Positions 9,562 through 18,649 of a DNA stretch of 64,000 nt are shown one piece after another. The stretch spans positions 622,325 through 686,324 of the forward strand of contig NZ_JAACJS010000015.1 in the NCBI RefSeq assembly GCF_009939005.1, given 5' to 3'. The DNA is from Sediminibacterium roseum (GTDB lineage: Bacteria > Bacteroidota > Bacteroidia > Chitinophagales > Chitinophagaceae). The position numbers and the translations under genes were made by a program. Positions within the stretch are counted from its first letter, which is position 1. Each line of letters starts with the position of its first letter. The notes beneath the pieces were generated by a model, which was given only the letters and a program-made list of their open reading frames with translations, did not search any database and had not been told where the DNA came from.

Positions 9562-10719
9562 ATGAGGTTCCTGTTTGCCATATTGTTTTTGTTGAGCGCC
9601 GTTTGTGTGCATGCACAAACCGCAGTGGCAAGGCCCATGAAAGTGGCCGTGTTTGCGCCGGTTTACCTCGATTCTGTTTTTGCGGGCAATGACTATAAAT
9701 TAAGCAAGACCGCTACCCTCCCCCGTTATATTTTGCCGGGCCTCGATTTTTACGACGGCGTAATGCTTGCGATCGATTCGCTCAACAAGGAAAAGGCGCA
9801 GGTAGAAGTTTTGTTTTACGATACCAAATCCGAAACCGGCCTCGCGCAGCAACTGTCAGATACATCCATGCAGGATGTTGCATTGATCATCGCATCGTTC
9901 AGCAACAAAGAGGAGATCAGGCCCGTTGCAGACTTTGCCCTTTCCAAAAAGATACTGCTGCTCTCCGCCACTTACCCGAACGATGGCGGTGTGTCTGCAA
10001 ACCCTTTTTTGGTCCTCCTGAACCCCACCCTTACTGCGCATATCGAGGGACTGTATAAATATGTGAAACGGTCGTATCCCACACAAACCATCACCTGGTT
10101 CCGCAAATCGGGAGAGGCGGAGGACCAGATCGAAACCCTTTTTACGGCACAGCAAAAAAAAGCAGCCGGCCCGCAGCTGAAGCTGAGATCGGTAACGCTT
10201 TCAGAAAATTTTTCCGAGAACGACGTGTTGGCTAATCTTGACAGCAACCGACAGAACATCGTTGTTTGCGGATCGTTAAACGAAGCCTTTGGTTCTTCCC
10301 TCACAAAAGCACTCAGCAGCAGCCAAAGCTACCGGGTACTGGCCATCGGGATGCCCACATGGGACGGCGTTCGCGACATGAGCAAGAACCTGGAAGTGGT
10401 TTACTCAACACCCTATCATTTCCCAAGAACCGAAAAACAGGGTATCCTGCTCGCAGAAAAATACAAAAGCAAATACGCGGGCCGCGCCACGGATATGGTG
10501 TTCAAGGGCTTTGAATCGATGTATCATTTTACAAAACTGCTGTTGAAATATGGCAACGCTTTACCGGCGCACCTTTCAGACAAAGAATTCAAACTGTTTA
10601 ACGAATTTGATATACAGGCCGTAAAATCTTCCACCGACCCCGCCGTTACAGATTATCTCGAAAACAAAAAGCTCTACTTCATCAGGAAAAAAGACGGCGC
10701 GGTACGAACCATCAACTAA
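9562..10719 (+). CDS. Secreted periplasmic-binding-protein-like (type 1 fold) protein
   Basis: 385-residue secreted protein. A Sec signal peptide (MRFLFAILFLLSAVCVHAQ) is followed by a domain that looks like the ligand-binding receptor family of branched-chain amino-acid transporters (type 1 periplasmic binding fold): MKVAVFAPVYLDSVF, a GLDFYDGVMLAIDSL helix and IIASFSNKEEI. No transporter permease or ATPase gene is nearby, so a classical ABC uptake role is doubtful; such stand-alone proteins in Bacteroidota are of unknown role. I chose ATG 9562 rather than the upstream in-frame TTG because the signal peptide starts there and the extra codons come from an intergenic repeat. Confidence 0.8.
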   Translation: MRFLFAILFLLSAVCVHAQTAVARPMKVAVFAPVYLDSVFAGNDYKLSKTATLPRYILPGLDFYDGVMLAIDSLNKEKAQVEVLFYDTKSETGLAQQLSDTSMQDVALIIASFSNKEEIRPVADFALSKKILLLSATYPNDGGVSANPFLVLLNPTLTAHIEGLYKYVKRSYPTQTITWFRKSGEAEDQIETLFTAQQKKAAGPQLKLRSVTLSENFSENDVLANLDSNRQNIVVCGSLNEAFGSSLTKALSSSQSYRVLAIGMPTWDGVRDMSKNLEVVYSTPYHFPRTEKQGILLAEKYKSKYAGRATDMVFKGFESMYHFTKLLLKYGNALPAHLSDKEFKLFNEFDIQAVKSSTDPAVTDYLENKKLYFIRKKDGAVRTIN

Positions 10720-10770
10720 AACAGATGCGAAGTACTTAACCTATGGCATAAACTTTTAAGCAGTCCCTGG

Positions 10771-11787
10771 ATGCCATTGATAGAATTCACAGACAAGGGC
10801 CTTTACTGTCCGCCCGGCGATTTTTACATCGATCCCTGGCGGCCCGTTCCGCGCGCCGTTATCACACATGCGCACAGCGATCATGCACGGGCGGGGTCGG
10901 GTTCCTACCTGTGCCATCACCTTACAAAGCCCCTGCTGCAGTTGCGGCTCGGGGAACATCCCTTCGAAAGCATGGAATGGGGTGACACGCGGGCGGTAAA
11001 CGATGTAAAAGTTTCGTTGCACCCTGCAGGACACATCATCGGCTCCTCACAAATAAGAATAGAACACAAAGGAGAGGTCTGGGTGGTAAGCGGCGATTAC
11101 AAAACGGAAAACGATGGTATCAGTGGTGCATTTGAACCGGTCAGGTGCAACACCTTCATCACAGAATCAACTTTTGGATTGCCCATCTACAACTGGAAAC
11201 CGCAGCAGGAGATCTTTTCCGGAATACAGCAGTGGATCATGGAAAACCAATCCGTTGGAAAAACAAGCGTTGTGATTGCTTACAGCCTGGGAAAAGCGCA
11301 GCGTGTTTTAAAGGCGATCGCAGCAGTAACAGATAAAATATTTGTACACGGCGCAGTATGGAACGTGCACCAGGTATTGCTGCAAACCGGCATGCAGTTG
11401 CCAAACGTTACAAGGGTAACACCCTATATGCCCAAAGAGGCCTTCAAAGGCAACGTGGTGATTGCGCCGCCGAGTGCAGAAGACACACCCTGGATGAAAC
11501 GGTTCTCCCCTTACGAAGTTGGCGTTTGCAGCGGATGGATGCAGGTGCGTGGAAATGTGCGCCGGAAAAATGTGGATGCGGGCTTTGCATTGAGCGACCA
11601 TGCCGATTGGCCCGGTCTTTTATCGGCAATCAAAGCAACGGGTGCGGAAAAAGTTTTTGTAACACACGGCTTCCAGGCCGCGCTCAGCCGCTACCTGAAC
11701 GAGAATGGAACAGCTGCAGCCGAAGTAAAAACAGAATACGGAAACGACGAAGGCGATGAACCATCAACCCTAAATGAAACGGCATGA
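10771..11787 (+). CDS. Ligase-associated DNA exonuclease (metallo-beta-lactamase fold)
   Basis: First gene of a DNA repair cluster. The 338-residue protein belongs to the metallo-beta-lactamase/beta-CASP nuclease superfamily (SNM1/CPSF73-like). The metal motif HAHSDH lies at residues 33-38; HPAGHIIGS and SGDYKTE follow, and a late His in LSDHADW completes the site. The matching family is the ligase-associated DNA damage response exonuclease. Its last 4 bases overlap the ligase start (ATGA), indicating translational coupling. By family knowledge it should process DNA ends before ligation. Confidence 0.92.
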   Translation: MPLIEFTDKGLYCPPGDFYIDPWRPVPRAVITHAHSDHARAGSGSYLCHHLTKPLLQLRLGEHPFESMEWGDTRAVNDVKVSLHPAGHIIGSSQIRIEHKGEVWVVSGDYKTENDGISGAFEPVRCNTFITESTFGLPIYNWKPQQEIFSGIQQWIMENQSVGKTSVVIAYSLGKAQRVLKAIAAVTDKIFVHGAVWNVHQVLLQTGMQLPNVTRVTPYMPKEAFKGNVVIAPPSAEDTPWMKRFSPYEVGVCSGWMQVRGNVRRKNVDAGFALSDHADWPGLLSAIKATGAEKVFVTHGFQAALSRYLNENGTAAAEVKTEYGNDEGDEPSTLNETA

Positions 11788-13397
11788 AACAGTTTGCTGC
11801 ACTGGTAAATGTTTTGGGCACTTCCACAAAAACAAACGACAAACTGGAAGCGCTGTCTGATTATTTTGCTACTGCGGCTGATGAGGACAAGGTATGGGTG
11901 ATCGCCATCTTCAGCGGGCGCAGGCCAAAAAGAACCGTTAATTCAACACAACTCGTAACCTGGTGCGCAGAACTGGTGGGCCTTCCTTTGTGGCTGTTCG
12001 AAGAATCTTACCATACGGTTGGCGACCTGGGTGAAACGATTGCCCTGCTTCTGCCCGAACCCACAGCCACACAAAGTTTCACGCTCTCTTACTACATCGG
12101 TCAACTCATACAACTTTCAAAAGCAGGTGAGAGCGAGAAAAAAGCGTTCATCACCAGCAGCTGGATGTCGATGACGATGGAAGAAAGATTCGTGTTCAAC
12201 AAACTCATCACCGGCGGGTTCCGGATCGGCGTTTCGCAGAAGGTAATGGTGAACGCGCTGGCAAAAACCGTTTCACTCGACGCATCGGTGATCGCCCACC
12301 GCATCAGCGGCAATTGGGATCCGGCGCTTGTTACGTTCAGCGGGTTGCTGCATGCAGACAGCGGCGCCATCGATCATTCAAAACCCTATCCCTTTTACCT
12401 TGCCTATGCATTGGAAGGCGATCCCGCCGAACTGGGGCCAACAGAAGAATGGCAGGCAGAGTGGAAATGGGATGGCATCCGCGGGCAGATCATCAAACGA
12501 AACAATGAACTCTTTGTATGGAGCCGTGGCGAAGAACTGATGACGGAAAAATTTCCCGAATACGAGATCCTGGCGCGCCTGCTCGCCGATGGAACGGTGC
12601 TCGACGGCGAGATCATTCCCGCAAAACTCGGTGCGCCGCTGCCCTTTGCACTGATGCAGACACGCATCGGCAGAAAAAATGTTTCAAAAAAACAATTACA
12701 GGAAGCGCCCATCTCCTTCTTTGTATACGATATACTGGAATACGAAGGAATTGACATACGCAACGAGCCTATGCAGGAAAGAAGGAACAAACTCGAACGC
12801 GTTGTAAAAGATATTTTTGACAAAGCAGACGATGCATCGGCTGTTCCGGTAATGTTGTCGCCGGTGATCCCATTCTCTTCGTGGGGCGATCTTGCGGATA
12901 CAAGGTCGCAATCGCGCAACAACGGCGCCGAGGGATTGATGCTGAAAAGAAAAAGTTCCATTTACCAGGTGGGCCGCAAAACCGGGGATTGGTGGAAATG
13001 GAAGATCGACCCGCTTACCATTGATGCGGTGATGATCTATGCACAAAAGGGCCACGGGCGAAGAAGTAATTTATACACCGACTATACTTTTGCCGTAAAA
13101 GATGGAGATAAACTGGTAACTTTTACCAAAGCGTATTCAGGTCTTACCGACAAAGAGTTTGCACAGGTAGATGATTTTGTTAAAAAACATTCGATCGAAA
13201 AATTTGGCCCCGTAAGAACCGTAAAACCCGAACTTGTTTTCGAAATTGCGTTCGAGGGAATTGCGGCTTCCAACAGGCACAAAAGCGGCGTGGCGCTTCG
13301 GTTTCCGAGGATCAGCCGGTGGCGGAAAGATAAGAAAGCGGATGAGATCAATACCCTGGACGACCTGAAAAAACTACTTACGACCTACGGCAAATGA
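11784..13397 (+). CDS. ATP-dependent DNA ligase (ligase-associated damage response type)
   Basis: Seals nicks using ATP, distinct from the NAD-dependent replicative LigA. The 537 residues comprise an N-terminal helical DNA-binding domain (about 1-190), the nucleotidyltransferase domain with the adenylated Lys228 in the KWDG motif, later ligase motifs (DGEIIP, EGLMLKRKSS, WWKWK) and an OB-fold C-terminal domain (about 425-535). It overlaps the exonuclease upstream and the helicase downstream by 4 bases each. The gene order is that of the bacterial Lhr/ligase-associated repair cluster. Confidence 0.94.
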   Translation: MKQFAALVNVLGTSTKTNDKLEALSDYFATAADEDKVWVIAIFSGRRPKRTVNSTQLVTWCAELVGLPLWLFEESYHTVGDLGETIALLLPEPTATQSFTLSYYIGQLIQLSKAGESEKKAFITSSWMSMTMEERFVFNKLITGGFRIGVSQKVMVNALAKTVSLDASVIAHRISGNWDPALVTFSGLLHADSGAIDHSKPYPFYLAYALEGDPAELGPTEEWQAEWKWDGIRGQIIKRNNELFVWSRGEELMTEKFPEYEILARLLADGTVLDGEIIPAKLGAPLPFALMQTRIGRKNVSKKQLQEAPISFFVYDILEYEGIDIRNEPMQERRNKLERVVKDIFDKADDASAVPVMLSPVIPFSSWGDLADTRSQSRNNGAEGLMLKRKSSIYQVGRKTGDWWKWKIDPLTIDAVMIYAQKGHGRRSNLYTDYTFAVKDGDKLVTFTKAYSGLTDKEFAQVDDFVKKHSIEKFGPVRTVKPELVFEIAFEGIAASNRHKSGVALRFPRISRWRKDKKADEINTLDDLKKLLTTYGK

Positions 13398-15871
13398 AAT
13401 TAAAGTCAACCAAAGGATACAAAATTATTTCGCAATGGCTCGCCCATAAAAATTTCAAACCGTTCAGGTTCCAGGAAGAAGCATGGCAACACATCATCAA
13501 CCGCGAAAACGGTTTGGTGAATGCGCCTACGGGTTGTGGTAAAACCTATTCTGTTTTTCTTGGAGCGCTCATCCGCTTTATCAACGATCATCCCGATGAT
13601 TTTATCGGCAAAAAAAACAACGGGCTGCAATTACTCTGGGTTACACCGCTGCGCGCGCTGGCGAAAGACATCGGCCGTGCAATGGAGGAGGCCATTGCCG
13701 AGTTGGGCATGCAGTGGCGCGTGGCCATCCGGAACGGTGATACGGATACCGCGGAGCGCCAGCGGCAAAAAAGAAATATGCCGGAGGTACTGATCATAAC
13801 GCCGGAGAGTTTACACCTGCTGCTCGCACAGAAAGATTATCCCACAGTGTTTCAATCACTCAAAACCATTGCAATCGATGAATGGCACGAACTCATCGGC
13901 AGCAAACGCGGCGTGCAGGTAGAACTGGCCGTATGCAGGCTCGTGAATTGCGTGCAACCTGCCACGGAAAACGACCGGCCCTCTGTTTGGGGCATCAGTG
14001 CAACAATAGGTAATCTCGACGAAGCAAAAGAGGTATTGCTTGCACCGGTGAAGAAAGAAGGCGTGATCGTTCGCGCGAACATCGATAAAAAAATAAAAGT
14101 AGAATCCATCATACCCGATGAGATCGAGAAATACCCATGGGCCGGGCACCTGGGTATCAGGCTCGCAGAAAAACTCATCCCGATCATTGAAAAGAGCAGG
14201 ACCACGCTCATCTTCATCAACACAAGAGGCATGAGTGAACGCTGGTACCAGACCCTGCTCGACATTGCCCCGCAGTTTGCCGGCGCCATCGCACTGCACC
14301 ACGGAAGTATTGAACAGGAATTGCGTTTGTGGGTGGAAGACAACCTGCATACAGAAAGGCTGAAAGCCGTTGTATGCACCTCGAGCCTCGACCTCGGCGT
14401 TGATTTCAGGCCGGTGGATACCGTTGTGCAGGTAGGTTCTCCCAAGGGCGTTGCCCGTTTCCTGCAACGGGCAGGAAGGAGCGGGCACAGACCCGGCGAG
14501 ATCAGCAAGATCTATTTTCTTCCCACACACTCACTCGAGCTGCTTGAAGTGGCTGCGTTGAAACAGGCCATCAGGGAAACCGCCATCGAAAGCAGGCAAC
14601 CCATGGTCTTGTGTTTTGATGTGCTCCTGCAGTTCCTGTGTACACTCGCCATCAGCGACGGCTTCCGCTCGGATGAAATGTTTGATGAGATCAAAAGCAC
14701 TTTCTGTTTTTCAGAAATGACGCGCGACGAGTGGAACGAAATACTCCACCACCTCACCGAAGGCGGCAAGGCGCTGCAGCAATACGATGAATACAAAAAA
14801 GTGGAATTGGAAAATGGTGTATACCATATCAAAAGCCGGCGCATTGCCATGCGCCACCGCATGCACATAGGCACCATTGTGAGCGACGCGATGCTGAAAG
14901 TAAAATTCATGGGCGGCGGTTATGTGGGTGTGATCGAGGAATATTTCATCAGCAGGCTCGAGCCAGGCGATGTATTCACACTCGCAGGAAAAAACCTGGA
15001 ACTCGTAATGATAAAAGACATGTCGGTGCTGGTGCGCAAATCCAATTCAAAAAAAAGCATCGTGCCCGCGTGGATGGGCGGCCGCATGAGTTTGACAGCC
15101 AACCTCGGGCGTATTCTCCGCGAAACATTCAACAAAGTATTGGTGGATGAAAAAGAAATAGAACTCAAAAGCCTGCACCCGCTGTTTCAAGTGCAGCAGG
15201 ATCTTTCGCACATCCCGCGCGGCAACGAATTGCTGATCGAACAGATAGAGGGTAAGGACGGCTATCATTTACTGGTATATCCATTCGAGGGAAGACAGGT
15301 GCACGAGGCCATGAGCGCCATACTAGCGTACCGCATCAGCCAGTTAACGCCGATCACGTTTTCAATATCAATGAGCGATTATGGTTTTGAATTACTGAGC
15401 GACCAGCCCATCCCGGTCGACGATTCCAATGCGCGCGAACTGTTCACCACAGATAATTTACTGGCCGATATACAACGCAGCATGAACAGCACCGAAATGG
15501 CACGGCGCAAATTCAGGGATATCGCGGTGATCGGGGGGCTTATCTTCCAGGGCATGCCGGGAGAACAAAAAAAAGCAAGGCACCTGCAATCGTCTGCCTC
15601 GCTCCTGTTCAAAGTGTTCGAAGAGTACGATCCGAAAAACATTCTTTTGCGGCAGGCCTACCACGAAGTACTGGTGCAGCAGATGGATGAACAGCGGCTG
15701 CGCAACGCGCTCAACCGTATTTCGAACAGCAATATTGTTGTCACCTTTCCAAAACACCTTACCCCGTTGTCGTTTCCTATCGTAGTAGATGGATTGAGCA
15801 GGATCAACCTTTCTTCAGAGCGACTTGAAGACCGTGTAAAGAAAATGCAGGCATTGTTGGCGGAGTCGTAA
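13394..15871 (+). CDS. Lhr-like ligase-associated DEXH-box helicase
   Basis: Superfamily 2 helicase of 825 residues. Walker A APTGCGKT is at 44-51, the DEXH box appears as DEWH (162-165), and motif VI is QRAGRSGHR. The C-terminal half contains the extra domain of Lhr-type helicases (winged helix plus beta-barrel region, about 430-825). It is shorter than the 1400-residue Lhr of mycobacteria, as expected of the ligase-associated form. The start ATG overlaps the ligase stop. It probably remodels or unwinds damaged DNA for the nuclease and ligase encoded upstream. Confidence 0.94.
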   Translation: MKLKSTKGYKIISQWLAHKNFKPFRFQEEAWQHIINRENGLVNAPTGCGKTYSVFLGALIRFINDHPDDFIGKKNNGLQLLWVTPLRALAKDIGRAMEEAIAELGMQWRVAIRNGDTDTAERQRQKRNMPEVLIITPESLHLLLAQKDYPTVFQSLKTIAIDEWHELIGSKRGVQVELAVCRLVNCVQPATENDRPSVWGISATIGNLDEAKEVLLAPVKKEGVIVRANIDKKIKVESIIPDEIEKYPWAGHLGIRLAEKLIPIIEKSRTTLIFINTRGMSERWYQTLLDIAPQFAGAIALHHGSIEQELRLWVEDNLHTERLKAVVCTSSLDLGVDFRPVDTVVQVGSPKGVARFLQRAGRSGHRPGEISKIYFLPTHSLELLEVAALKQAIRETAIESRQPMVLCFDVLLQFLCTLAISDGFRSDEMFDEIKSTFCFSEMTRDEWNEILHHLTEGGKALQQYDEYKKVELENGVYHIKSRRIAMRHRMHIGTIVSDAMLKVKFMGGGYVGVIEEYFISRLEPGDVFTLAGKNLELVMIKDMSVLVRKSNSKKSIVPAWMGGRMSLTANLGRILRETFNKVLVDEKEIELKSLHPLFQVQQDLSHIPRGNELLIEQIEGKDGYHLLVYPFEGRQVHEAMSAILAYRISQLTPITFSISMSDYGFELLSDQPIPVDDSNARELFTTDNLLADIQRSMNSTEMARRKFRDIAVIGGLIFQGMPGEQKKARHLQSSASLLFKVFEEYDPKNILLRQAYHEVLVQQMDEQRLRNALNRISNSNIVVTFPKHLTPLSFPIVVDGLSRINLSSERLEDRVKKMQALLAES

Positions 15872-15954
15872 ACACCGGGAGCCGCATGGTAAACAGGAAG
15901 ATAAAAGATCTCTCAAAATCTGTTTAACCCGGCCCGGTGCGCGCTGCTATTTCT

Positions 15955-15962
15955 TACATTTG
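15955..15962 (+). promoter_or_regulatory. -7 promoter box of pdeM (TACATTTG)
   Basis: An exact TAnnTTTG match ends 7 bases before the ATG at 15970. It suggests that pdeM and the following gene have their own promoter, within the 98-base gap after the helicase, and a leader of only a few bases. Confidence 0.55.
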
Positions 15963-15969
15963 CAGCCGC

Positions 15970-16632
15970 ATGAACGCACCTGTCCGCCACATCATTCACA
16001 ACAACAATTTCTGGCTCTCTCCCTGCAAATGTATTTTCTGGGAAGAAGAGGAAACGCTGATTTTATCGGACCTGCACTTAGGCAAGACCGGTCATTTCAG
16101 GAAGCATGGCATAGCGGTGCCACAGGCTGTTTTTATCGAGGACCTGCAACGCCTGGTGGAGCAGCTCATTCATTTCCGCGCAAGGAAAGTGATTGCAGTG
16201 GGCGACCTGTTTCACAGCAGGGCGAACAAGGAGATGGACCTGTTCCTGAAATGGCGGCGCGACCTGCCTGAACTGGAATTTATATTGGTAAGGGGCAACC
16301 ACGATATCCTGAACCAGGAGTGGTACAACAATGCATCGATCCAGGTAAAAGAAGGGATTTATTCGATCGGTAATTTTTCGTTCGTGCACGATCCAGAAGA
16401 GGTGCCGGAAGCAATGCTGCCGGGTGGTTTTATTTTTTCGGGCCACCTGCATCCCGGCATCAGCCTGTATGGATCGGCGAAGCAGAGCCTGCGTTTCCCA
16501 TGTTATTATTTTTCGGATACACAGGCGATCCTTCCTGCATTCAGTAAATTCAGTGGTCTTGCGATGATCAAAAAAACAAAGGAAGAAACGGTGTATGCGA
16601 TTGTGAACGATGTATTGGTAAAGATCAAATGA
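15970..16632 (+). CDS. pdeM: Ligase-associated metallophosphoesterase PdeM
   Basis: Calcineurin-like phosphoesterase, fourth member of the ligase-associated repair set. The 220 residues show all metal motifs: SDLHLGK (Asp34, His36), GDLFHS (about 78-83), GNHD (109-112) and FSGHLHPG. ATG 15970 is chosen over a GTG 33 bases upstream because a perfect -7 box lies between them. The stop overlaps the start of the HDAC-like gene (ATGA). By family knowledge it acts on DNA as an endonuclease/phosphodiesterase. Confidence 0.9.
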   Translation: MNAPVRHIIHNNNFWLSPCKCIFWEEEETLILSDLHLGKTGHFRKHGIAVPQAVFIEDLQRLVEQLIHFRARKVIAVGDLFHSRANKEMDLFLKWRRDLPELEFILVRGNHDILNQEWYNNASIQVKEGIYSIGNFSFVHDPEEVPEAMLPGGFIFSGHLHPGISLYGSAKQSLRFPCYYFSDTQAILPAFSKFSGLAMIKKTKEETVYAIVNDVLVKIK

Positions 16633-17528
16633 TAAAGATAGCCTTCGACCCTGTTTATGCGCATCCCCTGCCCGAAGGACATCGTTTCCCGATGTTGAAA
16701 TACGATCTTATCCCCGGGCAATTGCTGCACGAGGGAACCATCACAAAAGAACAATTGTTCTCACCCGCGCCCTGCGAAGAAGAAGTGGTGTTGTTAACGC
16801 ACGATAAACCCTATTTCGATAAGCTTATCCAGCAAACGCTTACGCCATCCGAGCAAAGAAAGATCGGCTTCCCGCAATCGCCCGCATTAACAAAAAGGGA
16901 ACTCGTTATTACACAGGGAACGATCGATTGCTGCGCACATGCAAAACAAAACGGGGTGGCACTGAATATTGCCGGCGGAACGCACCACGCATTTGCCGAC
17001 CATGGAGAAGGATTCTGTTTGTTGAACGATATGGCTGTTGCGGCAAATCATTTACTGCAGCAAGATCCGGCGGAAAAAATATTGATCATCGACCTGGATG
17101 TTCACCAGGGAAACGGAACGGCAAAGCTCTTTGAGAACAACCCGTCGGTTTTTACTTTCAGCATGCACGGGGCGCACAATTACCCTTTCCACAAAGAACG
17201 CTCTGATCTTGATATCGGGTTGAAAGACGGAACCGATGGCCCAACCTACCTGCAATTGCTGCACGAACATTTGCCGGCACTGATCGAACAAGTAAAACCG
17301 GGTTTCGCATTCTATTTATCCGGTGTTGATGTGCTCGACACGGATAAGTTCGGGAAACTGAAATTGAGTATAGCCGATTGCAGGAGCCGTGATGCATTTG
17401 TGTTCCATCAACTCAAACAAAACAATATCCCGGTAACCGTTGCGATGGGCGGCGGCTATTCAGCCGATACCAGGATCATCGTGGAAGCACATTGCAACAC
17501 GTTCCGCGTGGCAAGGGATGTATATTGA
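16629..17528 (+). CDS. Histone deacetylase-fold hydrolase
   Basis: Zinc-dependent deacetylase/amidohydrolase of the HDAC/acetoin-utilisation family, 299 residues. GGTHHAF (His119/His120) matches the catalytic His pair. DLDVHQGNGTA supplies Zn ligands Asp157 and His159; the third is probably Asp234 in SGVDVL. A Gly-rich MGGGYS loop is near the end. It overlaps pdeM by 4 bases, so it is co-translated with the repair cluster; the substrate is unknown, and small acetylated metabolites or proteins are both possible. The last codons fall inside the first copy of a short tandem repeat. Confidence 0.88.
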   Translation: MIKIAFDPVYAHPLPEGHRFPMLKYDLIPGQLLHEGTITKEQLFSPAPCEEEVVLLTHDKPYFDKLIQQTLTPSEQRKIGFPQSPALTKRELVITQGTIDCCAHAKQNGVALNIAGGTHHAFADHGEGFCLLNDMAVAANHLLQQDPAEKILIIDLDVHQGNGTAKLFENNPSVFTFSMHGAHNYPFHKERSDLDIGLKDGTDGPTYLQLLHEHLPALIEQVKPGFAFYLSGVDVLDTDKFGKLKLSIADCRSRDAFVFHQLKQNNIPVTVAMGGGYSADTRIIVEAHCNTFRVARDVY

Positions 17529-17640
17529 TGCTGTGCATTGCAATCCGTTCCGCGTAGCAAGCTATGTATATTGATGCCGCACATTTTGCAACGCGTTCCG
17601 CATGGCAAGAAATGTATATCGATACCGTGCATTGATCAAC
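17487..17640. repeat. Degenerate tandem repeat grown from the HDAC gene 3' end
   Basis: Three consecutive copies of a unit containing CATTGCAACACGTTCCGC and ATGTATATTGAT start at about 17487, 17533 and 17576, with a fragment of a fourth near 17627. Spacing measured at GTTCC is 46 then 48 bases. Copy 1 encodes the last residues of the HDAC-like protein; copies 2 and 3 are non-coding. The remaining bases to 17769 show no gene. Confidence 0.85.
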
Positions 17641-17769
17641 GGACCTTCAACCAATTGATCGCTCGTCTCCTCCGGAACGGCTGCCTTAGATGAAAGTTCT
17701 GCCGGCGCCACGCATCACACCATCCTATGCCTTTACACAACACATGGTCACGCTCGCTCAGCAACCGCG

Positions 17770-18522
17770 TTAATTCATCTTCTTCTTCAGCGTCGAAACC
17801 TGTTCCTGCAGGTTATTGACCATACCTGCCAGCTGGTTCACATCCCATCTCGGTGCGGTGTTGGCTTTTTGCATAATGTAAACCGCCTTCCAGACCTCGA
17901 GCACATCTTCGGCACTTACATTGTATGGCTCGTATTGCGGATTATCGCTTAACAAAGTGATCTTGTTCTTTACACGGTTGTTGCGGATGATGCGTTTATA
18001 AACAACGCCTTCGTTCTTCGAAAGCACAACATAGGTATTGCTGTTCTTCACATCCTCCAGATCATCCACTTTCTCACCCACAATAACACTGCCGCTCGGT
18101 GTTGGCAACATACTGTCGCCCACAATCTCAAATGCCCTGTACTGGCCCGGGCCGAGCATGGGTAAGGTAAATGTATTCAGCTCATCGATAAACTCCGGAT
18201 CACCGTAACCCGCCAGATAACCCGCAGCCGCCTTGACAGGCACGAACCGCACCTCCGCAACATCGGCCGTCATTTTCAACTGGCGGCGCTTCTCGAGGTA
18301 GCTGAGGGCCTTGGGCGCAGAAAGATCCTTGAAGAGAAAATCTTCAAGACTCAATTTAAACGTGTTGCAGATCTGCTCCATCACCTCGAGCCTGGGCTCC
18401 GCACGCTCTTCCTCGTACGCTCCTACAAGCGATCTTTTGATCTTGAGTTTGTTGGCAAATTCCTCCTGCGTCCAGCCACGCAACTTGCGCAGGTAACGTA
18501 AATTTTTTCCGGCGTTTGACAT
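17770..18522 (-). CDS. XRE-type repressor with S24 (LexA-like) peptidase domain
   Basis: 250-residue transcriptional regulator. An XRE helix-turn-helix (about 7-62: LRKLRGWTQEEFANKLKI) is joined to a LexA/UmuD-like S24 domain. The Ser/Lys dyad is intact: Ser137 in GDSM and Lys176 in VYKRI. A possible autocleavage site Ala-Gly lies at 100-101 in KAAAGYL, and a short coiled coil ends the protein (about 227-249). ATG 18522 is chosen because upstream codons show no homology and run through the AT-rich control region. It is divergent from the M14 peptidase. Such regulators can answer DNA damage, which fits the repair cluster nearby, but this is inference. Confidence 0.85.
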   Translation of the reverse strand: MSNAGKNLRYLRKLRGWTQEEFANKLKIKRSLVGAYEEERAEPRLEVMEQICNTFKLSLEDFLFKDLSAPKALSYLEKRRQLKMTADVAEVRFVPVKAAAGYLAGYGDPEFIDELNTFTLPMLGPGQYRAFEIVGDSMLPTPSGSVIVGEKVDDLEDVKNSNTYVVLSKNEGVVYKRIIRNNRVKNKITLLSDNPQYEPYNVSAEDVLEVWKAVYIMQKANTAPRWDVNQLAGMVNNLQEQVSTLKKKMN

Positions 18523-18533
18523 AGCTAATTCAT

Positions 18534-18564
18534 TTAGTTCAAATTTACTAATATTTTTAGTTAA
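18534..18564. promoter_or_regulatory. Possible repressor operator with TTAGT/ACTAA repeats
   Basis: Three TTAGT/ACTAA elements lie in 31 AT-rich bases between the divergent regulator and peptidase genes: TTAGTT (18534-18539), TTACTAA (18545-18551) and TTAGTTAA (18557-18564). The last two form an imperfect inverted repeat. Autoregulation by the XRE/S24 protein would be the simplest reading. Confidence 0.35.
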
Positions 18565-18649
18565 TGGCAAAATATTTTTTTTACAGGGGGCCGAGGCGGC
18601 GCTAACTTGGCCATTTGCCGTAATTTCCTTGCCCAAACCATACCTGCAC

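Noticed and set aside
17487..17640. CRISPR-like repeat
   Set aside because: The copies are contiguous with no unique spacers of even length and no cas genes are present.
17770..18522. Prophage remnant suggested by a CI-like regulator
   Set aside because: No integrase, structural gene or att-like repeat is near; the regulator is flanked by ordinary genes.
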